Source of the DNA: Homarus americanus
Taxonomy: Eukaryota; Arthropoda; Malacostraca; Decapoda; Nephropidae
Assembly (NCBI RefSeq): GCF_018991925.1
Contig: NW_024722158.1
Span: 8,870,420-8,934,419, forward strand
Length of the DNA: 64,000 nt
Direction of reading: 5' to 3'
The position numbers and the translations under genes were made by a program. Positions 11,148-22,224 of this stretch are shown here, one piece after another. Below the pieces are notes generated by a model. The model worked only from the letters and a program-made list of their open reading frames with translations, made no database searches and had not been told where the DNA came from. Within the stretch, counting starts at the first letter, position 1. Each line of letters starts with the position of its first letter.

Positions 11148-12536
11148 ATGGTCGACGTCGATGACACTTGCCAGAGGCGAACAGTGGACGAATACTCGAG
11201 TCTCTTACCTCGGCAAGAGAACAAAAACGATAAAAAGTGTGGAAACGCTGAATGTAGGAAAAGGTGGCCCGTAACGCTCCTGACGGATGATAAATCATTG
11301 TGCGCCAGGTGTGGCAATGTCTTTTTCACCTACGATGTCGACTACATGGACACCGAGGAGCTGAACAAAAGTGAAGTTGATAAGTTATTTAACTCTTCAG
11401 AAAGTGACGATGGTAGCCCACTTAGTGAGGGCTGTGAGGCAGCCCCACTAGGTGCAGGTGAGGGCTGTGAGGCAGCCCCACTAGGTGCAGGTGAGGGCTG
11501 TGAGGCAGCCCCACTAGGTGCAGGTGAGGGTTGTGAGGCAGCCCCACTAGGTGCAGGTGAGGGTTGTGAGGCAGCCCCACTAGGTACAGGTGAGGGCTGT
11601 GAGGCAGTCCCACTAGGTGTAAGTGAAGGTTCCCCACCTGGATATGACTTTGAAGACGTTATGGTTTCGCCTCCATATAATTTTGATTTTAGTGAGGCAT
11701 CACCACCGGTTAGTGGTGACACCTCACTATCGGTTAGTGGTGAAAACCTCAGGGACACCTCACCACAGGATATTAATAAAGGGTTAGACGAGTCGCCAGA
11801 AGACCGTGAGATGATAGGGGTTCAAAATGTGGACGGGGAGTGCATTTGTCGGGTGTTGAGGCGCATCGCGATGGCGGAAGGCCTTCCGCTCCCCGAGTTG
11901 TCTCCGCCTGTTGACCACAGCCACTTGTTTGTGTCGTCTAATTTGGCTGTCAAACAATTCACTTAAGAAAACGAAAACTCTCCCGGAGAAAAGGACAACG
12001 AAAACTCCTCCGGTAAAAAGGACAACGAAAACTCCTCCGGTAAAAAGGACAACGAAAACTCTCCCGGTGAAAACAATAAGACTTCTGCTCGTGACCGGTC
12101 TTCTCACAAACGCCCCGAATAATGTGGTTAAGGCAGAGTAAAGGATGCTGACCAACCCAGACCAGAAAGGTCAAACTTGTAATATGTCGAACCACTTTCA
12201 ACCAAAAATATTAAGATACAGTCTTTAAGTAGTGGTGAAGACTGGTCTTCGGGTAAAAGGTCAGATTCGTCTGATGTAGACAGAGTAAACGGGGCTGACG
12301 ACAAACACAAAAAGAAAAAGAGAAAACTAAAACATGTCGATCCGCTTTCAACCAAGAAAAAAAAGTTATCATGTAGCAGTAACGAAAACCAGTCTTCTGA
12401 CAGTAGTGAGAAGATAATAATATTATCTTCGAGTAGTGAAGATCGGTCTTATGATGATATCAAAAGGTCGCCGTCTGTTAGTGAAGACGACGGGTCTACT
12501 GATCTGTCTTCCGAAAATAGTGACTATTACGAGTGA
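11148..12536 (+). pseudogene. Unidentified acidic/serine-rich protein with zinc-ribbon-like N-terminus; frame preserved but with four TAA codons
   Basis: From the ATG at 11148, frame 0 runs 272 codons to TAA at 11964. It then continues without any frameshift to TGA at 12534, interrupted only by TAA at 12120, 12129 and 12180. Residues about 31-60 hold four cysteines in two pairs (CGNAEC, then CARCG), resembling a zinc ribbon. Next come about six copies of an 11-residue unit EGCEAAPLGAG, acidic linkers (SPPGYDFEDV) and a hydrophobic patch (RVLRRIAMAEGLPLPEL). Past the first stop there are four 9-residue NENSSGKKD-type units, a lysine-rich stretch (KHKKKKRKLK) and a serine/aspartate-rich end. 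VEPLSTK and VDPLSTK are diverged internal repeats. The frame is open back to 11058 without an ATG. I do not recognise the family. It could be a decayed gene, part of a mobile or endogenous viral element, or an intron-containing gene. Confidence 0.55.
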
Positions 12537-12754
12537 GTCTGCGACCTTAGATGCACCAGCGGCGAGTCTGGTGGTCGGGGCCCGGCTAACTATTATAATA
12601 TATGACTATATATCAGTCAGGTTGTAATCTTAATCCATTATTTTATATAGAGTTCATTCATAGGTATTTGTATAGTCATTTATTTCCAGGTATTGTAACA
12701 TCTGTTACTTTTAGATCACTTAAAAACAAACCATTCCCGCTTATTTTAACCTGA

Positions 12755-12910
12755 TGATTACCTATCCTAATGTTACTTGAGGGAGTTGGGTTAGGTTAGG
12801 TTAAGCTAGATTGAGATTGGTTAGCGTTAGGTAAAGGTAGATTAGGTCAGGTTAAGGTTTGGGTGGCATAAATAGGCCGGAGTGTTAATCTTCATGTAAT
12901 CCGATGAATC
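12755..12910. repeat. TTAGG-associated element, second example with inverted flanks
   Basis: The left flank is AACCTGATGATTACC, the core has GGGTTAGGTTAGGTTAAG and related pentamers, and the right flank is GTGTTAATCTTCATGTAATCC. The architecture matches 9605-9765. Confidence 0.6.
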
Positions 12911-13099
12911 TATATTAATGTACCTGGAAGATGTGTTTAGTTACAGGTGTACTATACGTCATGAGGCATCACAACAATTGTGACCAAGTCCCAGGTTGCT
13001 GATCTGACTTTCTGCCTCATTTGCACACAATTGCAGGGTCTCAATTGTTTCTCTTACTTTGACAACACAACATACATAATGTATATAGTTTCTTACTCC

Positions 13100-15350
13100 C
13101 CATCCACGTGTCCTTCTGTTGTCCCCCGGACACTTGTCCTGTTCTACCCCGGACACGTGTCCTTCTGTTGTCCCCCGGACACTTGTCCTGTTCTACCCCG
13201 GACACGTGTCCTTCTGTTGTCCCCCGGACACGTGTCCTGTTCTACCCCGGACACGTGTCCTTCTGTTGTCCCCCGGACACGTGTCCTGTTCTCCCCCGGA
13301 CACGTGTCCTTCTGTTGTCCCCGGACACGTGTCCTGTTCTCCCCCGGACACGTGTCATTCTTTTGTCCCCCGGACACGTGTCCTGTTCTCCCCCGGACAC
13401 GTGTCCTTTTGTTGTTCTCCGGACACGTGTCCTGTTCTCCCCCGGACACGTGTCCTGTTCTCCCCCGGACACGTGTCCTTCTGTTGTCCCCCGGACACGT
13501 GTCCTTCTGTTGTCCCCGGATAATACGTGCTGTCCTTCTGTCCCCTGACATCCTGTTCTCCCCGGACACGCGTCATTCTTATCCTGGACACGTCCTGTTC
13601 TCCCCGACACGTGTCCTTCTAGCAATTCTTCGGACACGTGTCCTGTTGTCTCGACACGTGTCCTGTTCTCCCCGGACACGTGTCCTTCTGTTGTCCCTGA
13701 CACGTGTCCTGCTCCTCCCCGGACACGTGTCATTCTTTGTCCCCGACATGCAAGTCCTGTTCTCACCCGGACACGTGTCCTTCTGTTGTCCCCGACACGT
13801 AAGGTCCTGTTCTCCCTTCGATACGTGTCCTGTTCTCCCCCGGACACGTGTCCTTCTGTTGTCCCCCGGACACGTGTCCTCCTGTTCTCCCCCGGACACG
13901 TGTCCTTCTGTTGTCCCCGGACACTTGTCCTGTTCTACCCCGGACACGTGTCCTGTTCTCCCCCGGACACGTGTCCTTCTGTTGTCCCCCGGACACGTGT
14001 CCTGTTCTCCCCCGGACACGTGTCCTTCTGTTGTCCCCCGGACACGTGTCCTGTTCTCCCCCGGACACGTGTCATTCTTTTGTCCCCCGGACACGTGTCC
14101 TGTTCTCCCCCGGACACGTGTCCTTCTGTTGTTCCCCGGACACGTGTCCTGTTGTTCCCCGGACACGTGTCCTGTTCTCCCCCTGACACGTGTCCTTCTA
14201 TTGTCCCCCGGACACTTGTCCTGTTCTCCCCCGGACACGTGTCCTTCTGTTGTCCCCCGGACACGTGTCCTGTTCTCCCCCGGACACGTGTCCTTCTGTT
14301 GTCCCCCGGACACGTGTCCTGTTCTCCCCCGGATACGTGTCCTGTTCTGTCCCGGACACGTGTCCTTCTGTTGTCCCCCGGACACGTGTCCTGTTCTCCC
14401 CCGGACACGTGTCATTCTTTTGTCCCCCGGACACGTGTCCTGTTCTCCCCCGGACACGTGTCCTTCTGTTGTTCCCCGGACACGTGTCCTGTTGTTCCCC
14501 GGACACGTGAACTGTTCTCCCCCGGACACGTGTCCTTCTGTTGTCCCCCGGACACTTGTCCTGTTCTCTTCCGGACACGTGTCCTTCTCTTGTCCCCCGG
14601 ACACGTGTCCTGTTCTGTCCCGGACACGTGTCCTTCTGTTGTTCCCCGGACACGTGTCCTGTTCTCCCCCGGACACGTGTCCTGTTCTCCCCCGGACACG
14701 TGTCCTTCTGTTGTCCCCCGGACACTTGTCCTGTTCTCCCCCGGATACGTGTCCTTCTGTTGTCCCCCGGACACGTGTCCTTCTGTTGTCCCCCGGACAC
14801 GTGTCCTTCTGTTGTCCCCCGGACACGTATCCTTCTGTTGTCCCCGGACACGTGTCCTGTTCTCCCCCGGACACGTGTCATTCTTTTGTCCCCCGGACAC
14901 GGGTCCTGTTCTCCCCCGGACACGTGTCCTTCTGTTGTTCCCCGGACACGTGTCCTGTTCTCCGCCGGACACGTGTCCTGTTGTCCCCCGGACACGTTTC
15001 CTTCTGTTGTCCCCCGGACACGTGTCCTTCTGTTGTCCCCTGGACACGTGTCCTTCTGTTGTCCCCCGGACACGTGTCCTGTTCTTCCCCGGACACGTGT
15101 CCTTCTGTTGTCCCGCGGCCACGTGTTCTTGTTGTCCTCCGGCCACGTGTCCTCCTGTTGTACCCCGGCCACGTGTCTTGTTGTCCACCGGCCACGTGTC
15201 CTTCTGTTGTCCCCCGGCCACGTGTCCTGTTGTCCCCCGGACACGTGTCCTGTTGTCCCCCGGCCACGTGTCCTTCTGTTGTCCCCCGGCCACGTGTCCT
15301 GTTGTCCCCCGGACACGTGTCCTTCTGTTGTCCCAAGGACACGTGCCATT
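13100..15350. repeat. 23/26-bp satellite built on the palindrome GGACACGTGTCC
   Basis: About 90 units alternate between CCCGGACACGTGTCCTGTTCT (23 bp) and CCCGGACACGTGTCCTTCTGTTGT-type (26 bp). Near the 3' end (15115-15300) the palindrome becomes GGCCACGTGTCC. The unit has no stop in several frames, so frames of 802, 540 and 431 codons arise by chance. Confidence 0.96.
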
Positions 15351-15394
15351 TTGTTCTAGTTTTCCAGGAAGAAGGCTTATGTCACTAACGATAT

Positions 15395-15860
15395 GTGTGC
15401 TCGTGTGATTGTGAGGTCGTGTGATTGTGATGTGGTGTGATTGTGAGGTCGTGTGATTGTGATGTGGTGTGATTGTGAGGTCGTGTAGTCGTGTGATTAT
15501 GAGGTCATGGAATCGTGTTTTTGTGAGGTCGTGTGATTGTGAGGTCGTGTGGTTGTGTGGTCCTGTTATTGTGAGGTTGAGTAGTCGTGTGATTGTGAGG
15601 TTGTACAGTCATGTGATTGTGAGGTCGTGTGATTGTGGAGTCGTGTGATTGTGAGGTTGTGGAGTCGTGTGAGTGTTAAGTCGTATGATTGTGAGGTCGT
15701 GGAGTAGTGTAATTGTGAAGTCGTGGAGTCGTGTGATTATGAGGTTGTGGAGTAGTGTAATTGTGAAGTCGTTGAGTCGTGTACAGTAATTGTGAAGTCG
15801 TGGAGTCGTGTAATTGTGAAGTCGTGGAGTCGTGTGATTGTGAGGTTGTGGAGTCGTTGG
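15395..15860. repeat. GTGTGATTGTGAGGTC minisatellite
   Basis: About 28 diverged 16/17-bp units of GTGTGATTGTGAGGTC and TGGAGTCGTGTGATTGTGA. Confidence 0.9.
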
Positions 15861-16139
15861 CAAAGAACGACGAGTGGACTATAAAAATATATAAAAAACC
15901 ATAAATTATTCTCAACTATGTACGAACCATCAATATTTAATTTTTTTTACTTTGCCTGTGAAATATCTCCGTTAATATTGATCAAATTTGCGTAAGAAAC
16001 ATGAACCTGATATACTCTTCAGATTCGTTAGACTTGTTGTGAAGTGTTGTCGCGATTCTGAGTTTGTCAATGTGTAAAAAAAAAAATATTATCTTGGATT
16101 TGTAGGTGGAAGATTGTGACTTTTTTTACATGTCTGGTG

Positions 16140-16545
16140 TCTTGTGATTGGTTTATATGTGTAGTGACGTATGATCTGTTTAACATGTTTGGTGGTTTAT
16201 GATTGGTTTATATGTGTAGTGACGTATAATCTGTTTAACATGTTTGGTGGTTTATGATTGGTTTATATGTGTAGTGACGTATGATCTGTTTAACATGTCT
16301 GGTGTTTATGATTGGTTTATATGTGTAGTGACGTATGATCTGTTTAACATGTTTGGTGGTTTATGATTGGTTTATATGTGTAGTGACGTATGATCTGTTT
16401 AACATGTTTGGTGATTTATGATTGGTTTATATGTGTAGTGACGTATGATCTGTTTAACATGTTTGGTGGTTTATGATTGGTTTATATGTGTAGTGACGTA
16501 TGATCTGTTTAACATGTTTGGTGGTTTATGATTGGTTTATATATT
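16140..16545. repeat. 55-bp tandem repeat, about 7 copies
   Basis: Units start TGATTGGTTTATATGTGTAG and contain TGACGTATGATCTGTTTAAC. Copies are nearly identical, which suggests recent amplification. Confidence 0.95.
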
Positions 16546-16849
16546 TGATATCGTAAGATCAGAATACAAGTTCAGTGTTTTCTGTCCAACGTCATCTCTT
16601 TAATATGGTCGCTTGAAGCCATTTCATTCAGATTTTATTTTTTTTTAATTTGTAAGTCAATAATGAAGGTTCCCACAAGTATCAGTCTGTATTCCAGGGA
16701 GCTTAGTCCACACTCACACACTGGTACTGACGACAACGTGGATGTAACAATTCGCTTCTGTTAACAACATTTTCTATTGTGTCAAGTTTTTTTTGTGAAC
16801 TGGATTTGGTGTTAATTATCATGTGTGAAGTTGTCTGTGTGACAGCTTA

Positions 16850-17545
16850 CCGCTGTAGGTCACACTACACAGTACTCAACAAGCCGCTGTAGGTCACACT
16901 ACACAGTACTCAACAAGCCGCTGTAGGTCACACTACACACTACTCAACAAGCCGCTGTAGGTCACACTACACAGTACTCAACAAGCCGCTGTAGGTCACA
17001 CTACACAGTACTCAACAAGCCGCTGGTCACTACAAAGTACTCAACAAGCCGCTGTAGGTCACACTCACTACAGTACTCAACAAGCTATAGGTCACACTAC
17101 ATGCAGCATCAATGCCGCTGTAGGTCACACTACGCAGTACTCAACAGGTTGCTGTAGCCACCACACAGTACTCAACAAGCTAGGTCACACTCACAGTACT
17201 CAACAAGCCGCTGTAGGTCACACTACACAGTACTCAACAAGCCGCTGTAGGTCACACTACACAGTACTCAACAAGCCGCTGTAGGTCACACTACACAGTA
17301 CTCAACAAGCCGCTGTAGGTCACACTACACAGTACTCAACAAGCCGCTGTAGGTCACACTACACAGTACTCAACAAGCCGCTGTAGGTCACACTACACAG
17401 TACTCAACAAGCCGCTGTAGGTCACACTACACAGTACTCAACAAGCCGCTGTAGGTCACACTACACAGTACTCAACACACTACACAGTACTCAACAAGCC
17501 GCTGTAGGTCACACTACGCAGTACTCAACAAGCCGCTGTAGGTAC
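16850..17545. repeat. 34-bp tandem repeat, about 20 copies
   Basis: Units are GCCGCTGTAGGTCACACTAC plus ACAGTACTCAACAA. Decayed units lie in the middle (17025-17200) and near-identical ones on both sides, so the array homogenised unevenly. Confidence 0.95.
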
Positions 17546-17549
17546 AACT

Positions 17550-18730
17550 CTACCTACACTCTTCCCCATTCGGTCGTCTGGTGCTGCGTTATTGTTTTTT
17601 GTTTATGATTTTATTGTTTTTTATGGGGGGTGGAGGTGATTGCTTGCTTGTCTGGTCAGTCTCAAGACACTTTTCTTTACCCATATCTTGAACATAATAT
17701 GGCATCTCTGGGTTAATTCCGTGAGTGAGGAACATTTAGTATTCAAAATAAAATTCGATAATAATAATAGAATTGTTACTTTTTCTCCTTCAAAATGAAC
17801 ACTTCACGAGGATCGTTAACACAACATTATGTGAAGCTTCACGTGCGGCTCTTCAATTCGCCTCTAACTGTGGTCTACAGTAAATAGATATTATGTCTCA
17901 CATCCTGTTGACAACTGGCCCAAGTACCAGTGAGTCTCCTACTGAAGGCTCCTGTGTTTTAGTTATTGTACACACTTCATATTGAAGTTGTGTAGTTAGT
18001 AAGGTTGTGGTGACCCATAATACCAGTACACTTGATAGTGCTCTTCATTCTAGAGTAAAGTGGTCAGATAGTTATACAAAATCAAAGCTATAGATAAAAC
18101 CTAACATCCGAGCAGATGCAAACCTTGGCCGCGAACCGTCACCATGTCAGGGTAAATATTGAAAAGGTGACGCTGTTACTGAACTAATGTTATCGTTTTC
18201 TTTAACCCGGAAAAATTCGGCTATCATTCAACGGACTATTACCAAGGCAAAATTATGGTCATTTAGGCGCGAATTGAACCAAAGCGTTATTATGTAGACC
18301 TTGTCATTTGTTGCCCAAACCTACTGAGTATCGTGCAAATTCGCCGACCCTTTTTGGGGGGTAATTTTGGGGACAGACAGACAGACAGACAGACATACCC
18401 GTAAACAATACGGGTACCCAGCTGATGAACCTTAGGGAATTTATATTGAAGGATCTTCAGTTGGGTGAACAAGTCACCCGGGATTCCCAATTAGGGATAA
18501 ATTACCGGGTAATTTGGCATTTTTTGGGGGGTAATGAGAGGTGTACTTTTGGTCATTTTATTTGAAATCGTGGAAATAATGGCCATGGAGATAATAGCTT
18601 CGACAAAACGTTTATGAAAAAAATACATTTTAAAATATGTGGGGGTAATGAGTATTGTTGTCAGACATGTTTTGGGGTGATGCCTAAAACTAGTTGGGGG
18701 CCCCTGACTGATTCTAGCACATAGTGGGCA
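17550..18730. other. No gene recognised; short (GACA)n at 18374-18396
   Basis: Mixed sequence. A small ACAG/GACA run and two GGGGGGTAAT motifs (about 18357 and 18526) are the only regularities seen. Confidence 0.45.
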
Positions 18731-18737
18731 GGTGAAC

Positions 18738-18747
18738 TCTTTTTGTG

Positions 18748-18779
<32 letters not shown>

Positions 18780-18792
18780 CGTGCTCGCGCGC
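18738..18792. repeat. (GT)n/(GC)n microsatellite
   Basis: GTGTGTGT with GCGTG interruptions passing into CTCGCGCGCGC. Confidence 0.95.
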
Positions 18793-18899
18793 GCTGTGGA
18801 GCTGTTGTACACAAACAACCAACAAGTCAGTTGACTGATCGGCTGACTGCCAGCCCTTTTGATAAGGCTTCAACAAATCAATTCCATCAAAGTAATCGA

Positions 18900-19657
18900 G
18901 CCCAGGACAACTCTAAATGAGACCAACTATACGATATCCTTGATGAAACAACTTTATGATCTTGTAGTATTTATTATGTCGGAGGATAAACACAACAAAC
19001 TTCAGTATACCTAAACTCATGAGACGAACTCTGCCAGGTTCCAGTCTGGGTAACTCACGAACAGCTCATAACAATAAGTCTTGCATCACAGGAATTTCGC
19101 TAGACTAGACTGAACAAATCCTTGACGTCCGCCAGGTTTTGTGGGCATAAAGTGTGCTAAGTAAGTGTTCCTAAATACAAGAGAGAGAGACTATTGTAGT
19201 GTAATCACAGTACGTCAACAGCTATCTGGACATGACACAATTCTATATTGAAAAACACACCAAGTATCATTACCACAGAGGCACTGAGATCATTGGCTAC
19301 AGTTATGTGTGTGATACCATGAGCTTCCAAGAGTAAAAGTTTATTATAATTTATATATGTAACTTATTAATTTAACTACTTGTGTTAGAGGTTATTTAGC
19401 TATTTTAAGAGCATTTCATATATTTAAAATCAAACTCCTTCATCTCCCTTTCACACTGACCTTGATGGTGATTGGATCTTCTGGTGTTATAATGATCATC
19501 ACCCATTTTATATTTGAGTTAAGACTATATGAGAAAAAAACACAGGTGTTGTAGCCTAAATTTGATTAATAGGAGCCGAAGAATCTTATACAATGTTCGC
19601 TATTTTAATCCAACCGGTACCGTTGATTGTGAAGAAAACTTAGTCACTTAAGTACAC

Positions 19658-19660
<3 letters not shown>
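18900..19660. other. No gene recognised
   Basis: AT-rich unique-looking sequence without a supported coding frame. Confidence 0.45.

Positions 19661-19662
<2 letters not shown>

Positions 19663-19714
<52 letters not shown>
19663..19714. repeat. (GA)n microsatellite
   Basis: About 25 GA dinucleotides directly next to the second dispersed retroelement tail. Confidence 0.97.
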
Positions 19715-19717
<3 letters not shown>

Positions 19718-19900
19718 GATTTTTTTTAGATTGCCCACGAGGGGGCTAGTTTATTGGGCACCCCCTTACATCCTGTGTAAGGTGAAGCGCAGAAGCGTTT
19801 ACAGCGCTCATCTGGTAAGCATGCGTAGTTCATGCTTCCCTTTATGACTCATGCATTAAGGGCATAAAAGCCTGAAGGGTCATGGGTTTTGTCAGCAAGT
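19715..19900 (-). mobile_element. Dispersed retroelement tail, copy 2
   Basis: Shares GTGTAAGGTGAAGCGCAGAA, GTTTACAGCGC, TTCATGCTTCCCTT and AGCCTGAAG in order with 2848-3020. It also has GATTGCCCACGAGGGGGCTA next to a T-run, which suggests a poly(A) end on the minus strand. Confidence 0.6.
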
Positions 19901-20624
19901 AACAAGACCACCCACTTTACAAAGACTACAGCATATTTAAGTAACAAGACCACCCTACCTAACAAAACATTTTAATTCCCGTCAAATAGATTACGTACAG
20001 CCAACCACAAAAGTCATGTCACCTCTCCTGTACCAGACTTGTGAACCTGAAATACACACTGATGCATTATTCTGTTCACAAGTGCTTCAGATTCACGAGT
20101 CTGAATCTCGAGGTTCGTGGTTCAGGCAGGAGAGGCGACATGACTTTTGTGGGTGAATGTGTGCCCTCTCGAACACCTGGACACGATGGATGTGAGAGTG
20201 AGCAGAATGGGGCTTGTCATCTCGGAATGGTTTCAGATTTTATGTTAATTTCTCAGATTGCATAGTGCTTATAGCCTTTGAGAAGTTTTTGGTGATTGTA
20301 GCTACGGACATAAAAATAAATATAAATTGATATATCAACAAGAATGTTTCATGTACTATACTTATTATTTTTTCTTTCGGTTGTAGACAATTTTTTTTTA
20401 GGCTCGTATCTTTAATGTTATGGATGAGTTCCTCTTGGGTGGGCTGGTCCATAGGTTGTGTCTGAGATAGTTTATTTCTCAAGTTACTTTCACCTTGACA
20501 TTTATTTTGGCTTGGTTTATTTTAAGCTGTTCCTGTGGTGGATTAGTTTATTTTAAGCTGTGCCTGTTGTTAGGTTAGGTAAAGTGTCAGGAGCCAGAGT
20601 AGACATTTTCCCAGGGGTGTCAGT

Positions 20625-21790
20625 GAGGGAGAGTGAGAGGGAAGGGGGGGCGAGGGGACTGAGAGGGGTGTGTGGGGGAGAGTAAGGGGGTGAGGAAGAG
20701 GAGAGGGGTGTGAGGGAGAGTAAGGGGGTGTGAGGGAGAGTAAGGGGGTGTGAGGGAGTGAGGGTGGAGAGTGAGAGGGAAGGGGGGGTGAGGGGACTGA
20801 GGGGTGTGTGGGGAGAGTAAGGGGTGTGAGGGGAGTGTGTGGGGAGTGAGGGGTGTGAGGGAGAGTGAGAGGGAAGGGAGGGTGAGGGGGACTGAGAGGG
20901 GTGTGTGGGGGAGAGTAAGGGGTGTGAGGGAGAGTAAGGGGTGGAGGGAGTGAGGGTGTGAGGGAGAGGAGAGGGAAGGAGGGTGAGGGGACTGAGAGGG
21001 GTGTGTGGGGGAGAGTAAGGGGTGTGAGGGAGAGTAAGGGGGGTGAGGGAGGGAGGGTGTGAGGGAGAGGAGAGGGAAGGAGGGTGAGGGGACTGAGAGG
21101 GGTGGGGGAGAGGGGTGTAGAGGAGAGGGTGTGGAGGGAGAGTAAGGGGTGTGAGGGAGAGAGGGGTGTGAGGGAGAGGAGGGTGTGAGGGAGAGGAGAG
21201 GAAGGGGGCGAGGGGACTGAGAGGGGTGTGTGGGGGAGAGTAAGGGGGTGTGAGGGAGAGTAAGGGGTGTGAGGGAGTGAGGGTGTGAGGGGAGAGGAGA
21301 GGGAAGGGAGGGTGAGGGGGACTGAGAGGGTGTGTGGGGGAGAGTAAGGGGTGGGAGGAAGAGTGAGAGGGGTGTGAGGGAGAGTAAGGGGGTGTGAGGG
21401 AGAGTAAGGGGGTGGAGGGAGAGAGGGTGTGAGGGAGAGGAGGGAAGGGGTGAGGGGGGACTGAGAGGGGTGTGTGGGGAGAGTAAGGGGGTGTGGAGGG
21501 AGAGTAAGGGGTGTGAGGGAGAGTGAGGGTGTGAGGGAGAGTGAGAGGGAGGGGGGTGAGGGGGACTGAGAGGGGTGTGGGGGAGAGTAAGGGGTGTGAG
21601 GAAGAGTGAGAGGGGGTGTGAGGGAGAGGGGGTGTGAGGGAGAGGGGGTGTGAGGGGTGTGAGGGAGAGGAGGGTGAGTGAAGGAGAGTGAGGGTGAGTG
21701 AAGGAGAGTGAGGGTGGGTGAGGGAGAGTGAGGGGTGGTTGGGGGAGTGAAGGGTGAGGTAGACTGAGGGTGTGAAGGAAAGGAGGGATG
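20625..21790. repeat. ~20-bp G-rich purine minisatellite, GGGTGTGAGGGAGAGTAAGG type
   Basis: More than 50 units with frequent GGGG and GGGGG runs, then degenerate GGAGAGTGAGGGTGAGTGAA units. The minus strand is an open 496-codon proline/serine frame of low complexity; this is not evidence of a gene. Confidence 0.93.
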
Positions 21791-22224
21791 GAAAGGAGGA
21801 GGGAGGGAATGAAAGGGAGAAGGGAGTGAAGGAGAGGAAGGAGTAAAGGTTAGGAAGGGGGAAGGGAGGGAGGAAAACAGCGGAGGGAAAGGGGAAGGGG
21901 AGGGGGGGAGTGACGGGAAAAGGGAAAGGGAAAATGAGATGCTGGGATGGAAGGAATGAAGGAGGGTGATTGCCAGGGTGTAAACAAGGCCACCCTGGTT
22001 GTTTTTTCCATAAAGGTTTCCTAATTTAGCTGGGTGGCGACGCATGTGTGTCATCAGCAAGGAGGGTGAATGACAACAAAAGTATCTTTATGCTGATTGG
22101 TTCACTAGACAGTCACATGCAATGATTGAAGAATATTACAAGCATCCTGATGGTGATTGGACGTTGGTTCGATGACAATAAACAATATTAATGCTGATTG
22201 GATGACAAAGTACTTTCTGGTAGT

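Noticed and set aside
12980..15408. Open frames of 802 and 540 codons on plus and 431 on minus
   Set aside because: They run through the CACGTG satellite, whose unit lacks stops in these frames. The peptide is a reshuffled SFCCPPDTCPVLPRTRVLL pattern with frame slippage at each indel.
16850..17545. CRISPR-like array of 34-bp direct repeats
   Set aside because: Repeats are head-to-tail without unique spacers, there are no cas genes, and the setting is eukaryotic.
20570..22060. 496-codon minus frame rich in proline and serine
   Set aside because: Complement of the G-rich purine array; compositional artefact.
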